This document shows positions 1 through 6,392 of a DNA stretch of 29,098 bases, piece after piece (position 1 is the stretch's first letter; each line of letters starts with the position of its first letter). The notes beneath the pieces were generated by a model. That model was not told the origin of the DNA. It saw only the letters and a list, made by a program, of their open reading frames with translations, and did not search any database. Source of the stretch: an uncultured Prevotellamassilia sp. (GTDB lineage: Bacteria > Bacteroidota > Bacteroidia > Bacteroidales > Bacteroidaceae); assembly GCA_934255485.1 (NCBI GenBank), contig CAKQOG010000030.1, positions 1 through 29,098 on the forward strand, given 5' to 3'. The position numbers and the translations under genes were made by a program.

Positions 1-797
1 ATCTTACGGAACATCTCAACACCAGTTACAACTGACTTCTTATCTTCACCAAGACCAAGGATCTGAACTTCGTCACCTACCTTAACAACACCTGTTTCAA
101 CACGACCAGTAGCAACAGTACCACGACCAGTGATTGAGAATACATCCTCAACAGGCATCAAGAAAGGCTTTTCAACGTCACGAACAGGTTCTTGAATCCA
201 AGTATCAACAGCATTCATAAGCTCCATTACAGAGTCTTCCCATTTTGCAACACCGTTCAATGCACCGAGTGCAGAACCGCGGATGATAGGAGTATCCTCT
301 TCGAAGTCGTATTGTTCGAGAAGCTCACGCATTTCCATTTCAACGAGTTCAAGCATCTCTTCGTCTTCAACCATATCGCACTTGTTCAAGAATACAACAA
401 GACGAGGAACGTTTACCTGACGAGCGAGAAGGATGTGTTCACGAGTTTGAGGCATAGGACCATCAGTTGCAGCAACAACGATGATTGCACCATCCATCTG
501 AGCAGCACCAGTTACCATGTTCTTTACGTAGTCGGCGTGACCCGGGCAGTCTACGTGTGCATAGTGACGCTTTTCAGTTTCATACTCGATGTGAGCAGTA
601 TTGATAGTAATACCACGTTCCTTTTCCTCAGGTGCGTTATCAATCTGATCGAAAGATTTAACATCTTCACCAGTACCAAGACGTTCGTGAAGAACCTTAG
701 AAATAGCGGCAGTCAAAGTAGTTTTACCGTGGTCAACGTGACCAATTGTACCGATATTAACATGCGGTTTGGTACGTTCAAATTTCTCTTTAGCCAT
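1..797 (-). CDS. tuf: Elongation factor Tu, 5' part of gene (3' end outside window)
   Basis: EF-Tu is the GTPase that carries aminoacyl-tRNA to the ribosome. I translated the minus strand from the ATG at 797-795. It opens MAKEKFERTKPHVNIGTIGH, followed by the P-loop GHVDHGKT, switch I region ERGITINTAH, the G3 motif DCPGHADY, G4 NKCD and G5 GSALG, and then the start of domain 2. The reading frame stays open to the left edge: 265 codons of the usual roughly 395 are present, so the C-terminal third is missing only because the window ends. It is the last visible member of a tRNA-Tyr/Gly/Thr-tuf unit, 75 bases after tRNA-Thr. The same tRNA-tuf arrangement is seen in the tufB operon of E. coli and in many other bacteria. 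No Shine-Dalgarno sequence is visible, which is normal for Bacteroidetes. Confidence 0.98.
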   Translation of the reverse strand, partial: MAKEKFERTKPHVNIGTIGHVDHGKTTLTAAISKVLHERLGTGEDVKSFDQIDNAPEEKERGITINTAHIEYETEKRHYAHVDCPGHADYVKNMVTGAAQMDGAIIVVAATDGPMPQTREHILLARQVNVPRLVVFLNKCDMVEDEEMLELVEMEMRELLEQYDFEEDTPIIRGSALGALNGVAKWEDSVMELMNAVDTWIQEPVRDVEKPFLMPVEDVFSITGRGTVATGRVETGVVKVGDEVQILGLGEDKKSVVTGVEMFRK

Positions 798-871
798 AGC
801 TGTTTTTTATTTTATTTGAATGAATTTCTTGTTTTTCAATCTTACTAAAAAGATCTCTACAATTTAGAAAG

Positions 872-943
<72 letters not shown>

Positions 944-956
944 AATCAAAAAAGAG

Positions 957-1029
957 AGCGGAAGACGGGGCTCAAACCCGCGACCCCCAGCTTGGAAGGC
1001 TAGTGCTCTATCAACTGAGCTACTTCCGC
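957..1029 (-). tRNA. tRNA-Gly(TCC)
   Basis: A full cloverleaf on the minus strand: acceptor GCGGAAG/CTTCCGC, D stem GCTC/GAGC, anticodon stem CTAGC/GCTGG with loop CTTCCAA (anticodon TCC), T arm GCGGG-TTTGAGC-CCCGT. CCA is not encoded. It lies 13 bases upstream of tRNA-Thr in the same transcription unit. Confidence 0.96.
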
Positions 1030-1047
1030 AGTTTCCTCAATAAGGTG

Positions 1048-1130
1048 TGGGCAAAGATGGATTCGAACCACCGAAGGCGTAAGCCAGCAGATTTACAGTC
1101 TGCCCCATTTGGCCACTCTGGTATTTGCCC
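1048..1130 (-). tRNA. tRNA-Tyr(GTA)
   Basis: A type II tRNA of 83 bases with a long variable arm on the minus strand. The acceptor arms are GGGCAAA and TTTGCCC, the anticodon stem is GCAGA/TCTGC with loop CTGTAAA (anticodon GTA), the variable arm is GGCTTACGCC-like, and the T arm is GGTGG-TTCGAAT-CCATC. It is the first gene of the tRNA-tuf unit and begins about 70 bases downstream of the promoter at 1203-1233. Confidence 0.96.
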
Positions 1131-1202
1131 GTGTCTCTTTCTGAGTAAGCACCCACACGCTTCATAAGCAAGAGTTGTGCAGATGTCTCTTGGAAACGGG
1201 TG

Positions 1203-1233
1203 CAAAGTTAGACATTATTTTTTTCGCACCAAA
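1203..1233 (-). promoter_or_regulatory. Bacteroidetes promoter of the tRNA-Tyr/Gly/Thr-tuf unit
   Basis: Read on the minus strand, the site is TTTG (1233-1230), 19 bases, then TAACTTTG (1210-1203). This matches the Bacteroidetes sigma-ABfr consensus TTTG-N19/20-TAnnTTTG exactly. The predicted start is about 1196. Strong promoters of this form fit a stable-RNA and EF-Tu operon. Confidence 0.85.
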
Positions 1234-1323
1234 CATTTTCCTCTTTTTTTTTTAGAAAACTTTATTTTTTGTGCTTAAGCATACTAACCATCATGAAATA
1301 CTACTTGATTTCTCTGATAGTTT

Positions 1324-3021
1324 TCACCACTTAACCAATTTTATGTTCATCTTCGATGCTGTTGTTTGATTGTTTATATATGCCCTAAACGGATATAGAT
1401 GACTACCCGTTGCTGCCCGTTTAAAACATTGCTGCATTGGGTGGAGCATATACATTGCATCATCACCCGTCTCAACTTCAAGCAACTTATTTGTTCCCTT
1501 AAAAGGCGCAGTAACATCTGCGTTGTTTATCGTACATGCCTCCGACTCAACATTGATTATTCCGTTGTTGTTAGGACACACGATGTAACCAGTATTAGCA
1601 TCTAATAGCTCTGTCTTAGCAAACGTCAAGTTTTCACCCATTATACTCTTGAGTTGATAGCAAGTGCCACTCACCACCTTTGCCTTAAACGGGAGCGATA
1701 GGGTTTGCCACCTATCTGTGGGTTGTTCTGTGCGCTGATATACGATCTGCCCTGCTCCAACCATGAATGATCGGTCAGTATAGAACGGCTTTTTATCGGC
1801 TAAGAGCAAATGGTTATCGAAGAGTTGGTTTGTATTTTCTCCACAAGTAATTACAAATCTCCATACACCATTTTGAAGCGCCTTGCTCTCTTCTTCGTTT
1901 ACAAATATAGGAATATTATCGTTGTCTACTGTGTGCTTAAATTCTTGCAAATTGCGTGGCAAACTTATATGCGTCAAATCCAAGCATTGCATATCATTGT
2001 AGGTGCAATCTGCCAATGCAGATGCTGTCCACCCACCTTTTAACACTCGCACTCGTTGTGTTGTTATTTCGGATGTTGGCGCATCCTCAACCTTGCATAA
2101 GCGCACACATTGGTTTAGTGTAGAGACATCTGTTAACATGCGCCATTTTCCCTCACAAAAGTCTAAATAGCGCGGCTCGTATTCGGTTGTACAGATATAT
2201 CCATTCTTAATTTTCCACGCATATTTTTGAGTTGCTCGGGTCATATCATAGGCCAGGTATTCGTCGCCACTCTTCATGCAGAAACTGCCATCTCCTTCAG
2301 TAGCAACCTCTATTGTCCATGTTTGCAAACCATTAAATGGTGCTACATGGCCATTCATGAGTGCTGCGTCACTACACGAAACTACTCCACCATTCCAGGC
2401 ACAGGTTTGCTGCAAATCGTTGGTAGTTAAGCATACATTTTCGTTGGGTTGTGGCATAACATTACACCCTTCTTCAAGGGCTGATGTGTGATAAAAAATC
2501 AAGCTCCGTTCTTTGGTATACGATGTTGAATAGTTGGCAAACGATGAAGTGCCATTTGTGTTTAAGTCTACAGCCAGTTGTCTATTTTTTTCGGTTGTTG
2601 CGTAAAGGTGTAAACTCTTATCTGGCGATTGTTCATAGTACCAATCGCACAAGGAATTGGCATTGTGCGACAACATTAAATCGAGTTTTTCATCGTTTTT
2701 TCTGCTTAAATAAGCTTTCTCGGCAAGAGAGAGCAAGCGCAATTTACCTGTATCAACAAACTCTATCTTCCACAAGCAATCATCGGTTGCCACTACGTGG
2801 TTTTTCTCGTTGGTTGATAGTTTCACCCCCTTCATTTTGCTTGTAGATTTTCCTTCGGCAATAGCTGAAAGGTAATACATTTGGCCATCACCGCTTACCG
2901 AACCCACAAGGCACGCACCCTCTTTAAGCATACCATTAATGGGAGTGTATGTCTGTTGCGCCACGGCCTTTAGCATAAGGCCACACATGAGCAGTAATAT
3001 AGTTACAGTAAATCTATTCAT
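1324..3021 (-). CDS. Secreted protein of unknown function, 565 aa
   Basis: I do not recognise a named family. The protein begins with a clear signal peptide (MNRFTVTILLLMCGLMLKAVAQ, cleavage near residue 21) and has no further membrane segment. An upstream in-frame TTG at 3027 exists, but the ATG at 3021 puts the basic residue directly before the hydrophobic core, so I choose it. Short W/Y-rich blocks such as CLWKIEF (about residue 86), WTIEV and WRFVIT recall the beta-rich, ricin-like modules of Bacteroidales surface proteins. The large secreted protein at 6393 has similar blocks (YVFKLV, WKFVES, WWKIKE). A later stretch, DRWQTLSLPF, resembles a motif often seen in Prevotella secreted proteins. 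It ends in KLVKW and lacks the FDLQGRRV-type tail. It lies downstream of cysD, behind a hairpin 20 bases before its start. Secretion is well supported; function is not known. Confidence 0.75.
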   Translation of the reverse strand: MNRFTVTILLLMCGLMLKAVAQQTYTPINGMLKEGACLVGSVSGDGQMYYLSAIAEGKSTSKMKGVKLSTNEKNHVVATDDCLWKIEFVDTGKLRLLSLAEKAYLSRKNDEKLDLMLSHNANSLCDWYYEQSPDKSLHLYATTEKNRQLAVDLNTNGTSSFANYSTSYTKERSLIFYHTSALEEGCNVMPQPNENVCLTTNDLQQTCAWNGGVVSCSDAALMNGHVAPFNGLQTWTIEVATEGDGSFCMKSGDEYLAYDMTRATQKYAWKIKNGYICTTEYEPRYLDFCEGKWRMLTDVSTLNQCVRLCKVEDAPTSEITTQRVRVLKGGWTASALADCTYNDMQCLDLTHISLPRNLQEFKHTVDNDNIPIFVNEEESKALQNGVWRFVITCGENTNQLFDNHLLLADKKPFYTDRSFMVGAGQIVYQRTEQPTDRWQTLSLPFKAKVVSGTCYQLKSIMGENLTFAKTELLDANTGYIVCPNNNGIINVESEACTINNADVTAPFKGTNKLLEVETGDDAMYMLHPMQQCFKRAATGSHLYPFRAYINNQTTASKMNIKLVKW

Positions 3022-3031
3022 AACCAACGCC

Positions 3032-3083
3032 TTTAAAAATAGATAAGTAAATACTCAAGCTCAGCTTTGAGCATTTACCTATC
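3032..3083 (-). terminator. Hairpin with T-run between cysD and the secreted-protein gene
   Basis: On the minus strand a stem of about 19 bp forms between 3083-3063 and 3061-3042 (GATAGGTAAATGCTCAAAGC pairs with its counterpart with a few mismatches). It is followed by TATTTTTAAA. It can end transcription after cysD. Because the next ATG is only 20 bases beyond, it could equally be a 5' leader hairpin of the secreted-protein gene. Confidence 0.6.
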
Positions 3084-3117
3084 CATAAAATTCACTTTTT
3101 AGGCGTATGCCTTTTGT

Positions 3118-4029
3118 TTAAAAATATCCTTCGCGCTTCTTTTGTTCCATAGATGCCTCTTGGTCGAAGTCGATGACACGCGTAGTGCGTTCGCTCTTGG
3201 TTGTGGTCATCATCTCTTCAACAATCTTCTCTATGGTGTCGGCTTCGCTCTCAATAGCGCCTGTGAGTGGCCAGCAACCTAAGGTGCGGAAGCGTATTTT
3301 GCGCATCTTTATTTGGTCGCGATATTGCTCTGGCAGACGGTCGTCGTCAGGCATTATGAGTTGTCCATCAATCTCTACCGTGGGGCGCTCTTTTGCAAAA
3401 TATAGTGGAACAATAGGGATATTCTCTAAACGGATGTATTGCCAAATATCGAGTTCGGTCCAATTGCTCAATGGGAACACGCGTATGCTCTCGCCCTTGT
3501 GGATACGAGCATTGTAGATGTCCCAAAGTTCAGGACGTTGGTTCTTAGGGTCCCATTGGTGGAACTGGTCTCGGAAGGAGAATATGCGCTCTTTAGCACG
3601 GCTCTTCTCCTCATCGCGGCGTGCACCGCCAAAGGCTGCATCGAAGTGGTATTTATCAAGACCATGCAGTAGAGCTTGGGTTTTCATCAAGTCGGTGTGC
3701 ACCTTAGAGCCGTGGGTAAATGGGCCTACACCTGCCTTGAAAGCCTCCATATTGCTCTCAACAATCAAGCGCCATCCATGCTCTTTGGCATACCAATCAC
3801 GAAATTGCAGCATCTCCTTAAACTTCCACTTAGAGTCGATGTGCATCAATGGGAATGGTGGACGTCCGGGAGCAAATGCCTTCTCTGCCAAACGTACCAT
3901 TACACTCGAATCCTTGCCTATGCTATAAAGCATAACGGGGTTTTCAAACTCTGCTGCCACCTCACGAATTATGTGTATTGACTCCGCTTCGAGTTCCTTT
4001 AGATGGCTTAAACTATAGTTTTCTGACAT
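3118..4029 (-). CDS. cysD: Sulfate adenylyltransferase small subunit CysD, 303 aa
   Basis: CysD is the ATP-PPi exchange subunit of ATP sulfurylase. With the GTPase CysN it makes adenosine 5'-phosphosulfate in cytoplasmic sulfate assimilation. The protein aligns by eye with E. coli CysD from end to end: LKELEAESIHIIREVAAEF, the PP-loop SIGKDSS (residues 36-42), FGGARRDEEKSRAKER, WDPKNQRPELW, RVFPLSNWTELDIWQYI, FRTLGCWPLTGA and the C-terminal KKREGYF. The length of 303 aa is normal for the family. One difference is HIDSKWKF where E. coli has HVDTGWKF. No cysN, cysC, cysQ or cysH lies next to it. It is a lone gene between divergent and unrelated neighbours, although CysD works with CysN. A TATCTTTG -7 box at 4116-4109 probably drives it. 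Confidence 0.96.
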   Translation of the reverse strand: MSENYSLSHLKELEAESIHIIREVAAEFENPVMLYSIGKDSSVMVRLAEKAFAPGRPPFPLMHIDSKWKFKEMLQFRDWYAKEHGWRLIVESNMEAFKAGVGPFTHGSKVHTDLMKTQALLHGLDKYHFDAAFGGARRDEEKSRAKERIFSFRDQFHQWDPKNQRPELWDIYNARIHKGESIRVFPLSNWTELDIWQYIRLENIPIVPLYFAKERPTVEIDGQLIMPDDDRLPEQYRDQIKMRKIRFRTLGCWPLTGAIESEADTIEKIVEEMMTTTKSERTTRVIDFDQEASMEQKKREGYF

Positions 4030-4108
4030 TATATTATTGCTTTTCTATCTTTCTTTTTTGCATACGGCTACTGCACGATATCAAGTAGCTATTACACTAA
4101 TTATGCTG

Positions 4109-4116
4109 CAAAGATA
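4109..4116 (-). promoter_or_regulatory. -7 box (TATCTTTG), probable cysD promoter
   Basis: The minus strand reads TATCTTTG, a full match to TAnnTTTG, about 80 bases before the cysD ATG. No clean TTTG occurs at the -33 position. It lies back to back with the plus-strand box at 4139. Confidence 0.5.
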
Positions 4117-4138
4117 AGTTTTTATCATGAAAATTACG

Positions 4139-4146
4139 TACTTTTG
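4139..4146 (+). promoter_or_regulatory. -7 box (TACTTTTG), probable glycosyltransferase promoter
   Basis: TACTTTTG matches TAnnTTTG 42 bases before the ATG at 4188. A T-rich stretch (TTTTTAT, 4119-4125) sits near the -33 position but is not a consensus TTTG. Confidence 0.45.
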
Positions 4147-4187
4147 TGCCATTACTTATTCACACCGCAACTCCATTATAATTGCAA

Positions 4188-4904
4188 ATGAAAGAATTGC
4201 ACATTATTACTCCCGTAAAAGACTCTATCGATTCTACGCTTCAAACCATCCGTGCGGTGCTTGATAGTCACATCGATGTGCCTTTTACCTACACCGTATA
4301 CAATGATTTTTCGACTGCCGAAAACACGGCACGTCTTGTCCAAGCTGCTAAGGACATGGGCTTTAGGTTGGTCAATCTGAGCGACCTCACTTCTCACCCA
4401 TCGCCCAACTACTTATTGGTGCTGCAAACGGCACAGCGCGAGGCATTGGTGGCTGATGCTGCCTTGTGCATAGTTGAGAGCGATGTGGTGGTACAACCCC
4501 ACACCTTGCAATCGCTCTATGATGGTGCACTGCAGCGTAACGATTGTGGCATTGCTGCTTCTGTTACAGTAGACGACGAGGGATGTATCAACTACCCCTA
4601 CCTCTACGCTCGTGGCAAAGAAAATCAAGTGATAGACGTAAAGAAACATTGCAGTTTTTGTTGTTCGCTACTCACGCCAGCACTCATGGCAACGTATAGT
4701 TTTGAACAACTCAACCCCGAGAAAAATTGGTTTGACGTAACCATCTCGCACGAGTCGCTCAACCATGGTTTTCACAATTATCTTTTCACTACATTGCCCG
4801 TTATCCACCGTCCGCACCAAAGCCGCCCGTGGAAGATGTTAAAGCATAAAAACCCTCTAAAATACTATTGGCTAAAGTATACAAAGGGGTTGGATAAGAT
4901 TTAA
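4188..4904 (+). CDS. Family 2 (GT-A fold) glycosyltransferase, 238 aa
   Basis: Begins KELHIITPVKDSIDSTLQTI, the first beta strand and helix of a GT-A nucleotide-binding fold. YTVYNDFSTAEN (about 35-46) follows and takes the place of the family's DNGS-type motif. An ESDVVV segment (about residues 100-105) stands where the metal-binding DXD lies. The C-terminal half holds a CSFCC cluster and ENWFD/HESLNHGF. There is no signal peptide or membrane segment, so it should act at the cytoplasmic face on lipid- or protein-linked sugars. An in-frame TTG at 4182 gives two more residues, but the ATG at 4188 is the better start. It stands alone, with no polysaccharide operon around it, so donor and acceptor cannot be inferred. 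The GT2 assignment is fairly safe; the substrate is unknown. Confidence 0.8.
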   Translation: MKELHIITPVKDSIDSTLQTIRAVLDSHIDVPFTYTVYNDFSTAENTARLVQAAKDMGFRLVNLSDLTSHPSPNYLLVLQTAQREALVADAALCIVESDVVVQPHTLQSLYDGALQRNDCGIAASVTVDDEGCINYPYLYARGKENQVIDVKKHCSFCCSLLTPALMATYSFEQLNPEKNWFDVTISHESLNHGFHNYLFTTLPVIHRPHQSRPWKMLKHKNPLKYYWLKYTKGLDKI

Positions 4905-5034
4905 AGAAACGTGCTACATAGCTCTCTTCTCTTAATGAGAATGGTAACATTTATTGACATCCATAACTTCTCAGATAAGTGTTAAAATTTTAACATTTAA
5001 AACTTTTTAGTAACTCAAAACCATACTGAAATGC

Positions 5035-5144
5035 CAAGGATACGTATCCTTGCATGATAAACATACGTATTCTTATGTGCTAAGAATACGTATCCTTGTG
5101 CCTCTATCTTACGTATTCTTGTGAACTTATCACACGTTTATGGT
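5035..5144 (+). repeat. Array of five 18-base palindromic sites at exact 23-base spacing
   Basis: The core ACGT recurs at 5042, 5065, 5088, 5111 and 5134, exactly 23 bases apart. Site 1 (5035-5052) is a perfect 18-base palindrome, CAAGGATACGTATCCTTG. Site 2 is TAAACATACGTATTCTTA, site 3 TAAGAATACGTATCCTTG and site 4 CTATCTTACGTATTCTTG. Site 5 is degenerate (CACGTT core). The 5 bases between sites are not conserved. Such geometry fits cooperative binding of a dimeric DNA-binding protein at about two helical turns. The array ends about 35 bases before a TACTTTTG -7 box, so it could regulate the cyclophilin gene. A second array with the same period is at 28340-28449. Confidence 0.85.
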
Positions 5145-5178
5145 CATTAATAAAGGCTTTTTGAGCACTTTAGAGGTG

Positions 5179-5186
5179 TACTTTTG
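5179..5186 (+). promoter_or_regulatory. -7 box (TACTTTTG), possible cyclophilin promoter
   Basis: TACTTTTG is preceded by TTTG at 5160-5163, but the spacing of 15 bases is shorter than the usual 19-20. It would give a 5' leader of about 150 bases for the gene at 5343. The palindrome array lies immediately upstream. Confidence 0.35.
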
Positions 5187-5342
5187 TCTAACAGACAGAC
5201 ATAACACATTGAGTATCAATAATAAACGTATAATAGTTCATTTCTGCAATAATTTGGCACAAAGTGATTGTTGATTGCAACGAACGAATTTATGAGCATT
5301 TAAATGTACCATCTACAATCACAAAAACCATAACATAATAAC

Positions 5343-6047
5343 ATGAAATTTTTAAAAAAAACGATTTTAGCCGCATGTTGCATTGTGGGCAACATTTCAC
5401 CTTGCTTTGCGCAACAACAACCAACCAACGACATAGAGCACGAGGTGATGTTCGAAACCACCAAGGGCAACATCCGTGTAAAACTCTTTAACGATACCCC
5501 CATTCATCGCGACAACTTTTTAAAACTGGTGCGCGAGGGCTTTTATGATGGGTTGCTCTTTCACCGCATTATTCCCGACTTTATGATACAAGCTGGCGAC
5601 TCTGCAAGCCGCAATGCCACCGAGGGCAAACTACTTGGTGACTCGCCCGAACCTTACACTTTGCCCGCTGAAATTCGTTTTCCACAACATTTTCACCGCC
5701 GGGGTGCATTGGCTGCCGCACGCGAAAGTGACGATAAAAACCCTGAACGCCGCTCATCCTACTCACAATTCTACATCGTAACGGGACAAATTTTCACCAC
5801 CGATATGCTCGACAAGGTGCAGCAACGCCTCGATTCTGTTACCCATAATGCGGTGCGTCTCACACCTACCATCAAGGAGGTTTACCGCACCTTTGGTGGT
5901 TCGCCACACCTCGATGGGCAATACACCGTGTTTGGCGAGGTGGTAGAGGGGTTCGACGTTACCGACCTCATTCAGTGGGCTGCTCGCGATGAGCACGACC
6001 GTCCTTTTGACGATATACGCATTGTTAAAGCCAGTGTGGTGAAGTAA
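5343..6047 (+). CDS. Exported cyclophilin-type peptidyl-prolyl cis-trans isomerase, 234 aa
   Basis: Cyclophilins catalyse cis-trans isomerisation of X-Pro bonds in protein folding. A signal peptide (MKFLKKTILAACCIVGNISPCFAQ, cleavage near residue 24) sends this one to the periplasm or outer membrane. The cyclophilin core begins VMFETTKGNIRVKLFND and continues with NFLKLVREGFYDGLLFHRIIPDFMIQAGD. That stretch holds the family's F-H-R catalytic signature (FHRIIPDFMIQ). SQFYIVTG follows, and then GQYTVFGEVVEGFDV. It is longer than E. coli PpiA/PpiB, with an insertion around residues 155-185. In such inserted Bacteroidales cyclophilins a lipoprotein anchor is common, but no clear lipobox is seen here. 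It stands alone between two long intergenic regions. Confidence 0.9.
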   Translation: MKFLKKTILAACCIVGNISPCFAQQQPTNDIEHEVMFETTKGNIRVKLFNDTPIHRDNFLKLVREGFYDGLLFHRIIPDFMIQAGDSASRNATEGKLLGDSPEPYTLPAEIRFPQHFHRRGALAAARESDDKNPERRSSYSQFYIVTGQIFTTDMLDKVQQRLDSVTHNAVRLTPTIKEVYRTFGGSPHLDGQYTVFGEVVEGFDVTDLIQWAARDEHDRPFDDIRIVKASVVK

Positions 6048-6164
6048 CGCGAATGGCTGAACAAATATGCAAGAATTCTACGTATATTTATCCATGTAAT
6101 CGTTCTTCTTTTATACATTTATAACACCTTATTCACTTATTTTGCAATCAAATATTACAAAAAT
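6048..6164. other. First part of a 345-base gene-free gap, no gene seen
   Basis: The gap between the cyclophilin and the large secreted protein is AT-rich. It holds one isolated ACGTAT (from 6080) flanked by AAGAATTC and TTTATCC. This loosely resembles one site of the 23-base arrays but is not repeated. The rest of the gap holds the G9 tract and the promoter described separately. No ORF or RNA gene was recognised. Confidence 0.5.
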
Positions 6165-6173
6165 GGGGGGGGG
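6165..6173 (+). repeat. Homopolymeric G tract (nine G)
   Basis: Nine consecutive G in an otherwise AT-rich spacer, ending 23 bases before the -33 TTTG of the promoter at 6197-6228. Such tracts slip during replication. Its place just upstream of a promoter for a secreted protein makes it a candidate for length-dependent expression changes, but nothing here proves that. Confidence 0.7.
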
Positions 6174-6196
6174 TAAAGCAATTTCTTTTTATTTTT

Positions 6197-6228
6197 TTTG
6201 AGGTTTAAAAATAAATATTCTATATTTG
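6197..6228 (+). promoter_or_regulatory. Bacteroidetes promoter of the large secreted-protein gene
   Basis: TTTG (6197-6200), 20 bases, TATATTTG (6221-6228): a complete match to the Bacteroidetes consensus. The predicted start near 6235 gives a leader of about 158 bases before the ATG at 6393, long enough to hold post-transcriptional control. Confidence 0.85.
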
Positions 6229-6392
6229 CCATCGAAAATTATGCAACACGCATCTTCGTGCAATGCAAGCGCAATAAAGCGTGTTGTTACTTATTTCAAC
6301 AGAAAATCTATTATATAGATATAATATATAGCTAAACAGATTTAAACTAAATCTTAAAACTAAAATCTGCAAACATTAATCCTTAATAAATT

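Larger units (their letters stand above)
4946..5231 (+). repeat. Diverged intergenic element, copy 1 (partner at 28220-28515)
   Basis: This covers most of the 438-base gap between the glycosyltransferase and the cyclophilin. The head (from 4946) matches the start of copy 2 at 22 of the first 24 ungapped non-variable positions and 25 of 34 overall (AACATTTATTkACATyCA..ACTT). The tail (5207-5231) matches copy 2 at 19 of 25 positions (CATTGAnnATCAATAnnnnnCGTAT). Between them lies the 23-base-period palindrome array. The total length is 286 bases here and 296 in copy 2. A perfect 16-base palindrome TGTTAAAATTTTAACA lies at 4980-4995. No ORF is visible inside. Homology of the two copies is inferred by eye. 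Confidence 0.6.

Noticed and set aside
192..848. A 218-codon open frame on the plus strand at the left end
   Set aside because: It lies opposite tuf, whose translation matches EF-Tu motif by motif. It is a shadow of strong codon bias.
5035..5144. CRISPR array
   Set aside because: Units are 23 bases in total with only 5-6 variable bases between palindromes, so there is no room for spacers, and no cas gene is present.
6073..6090. Third copy of the 23-base palindrome element (GAATTCTACGTATATTTA)
   Set aside because: A single weak site with no in-phase partner at plus or minus 23 bases, and only loose similarity to the element head nearby.
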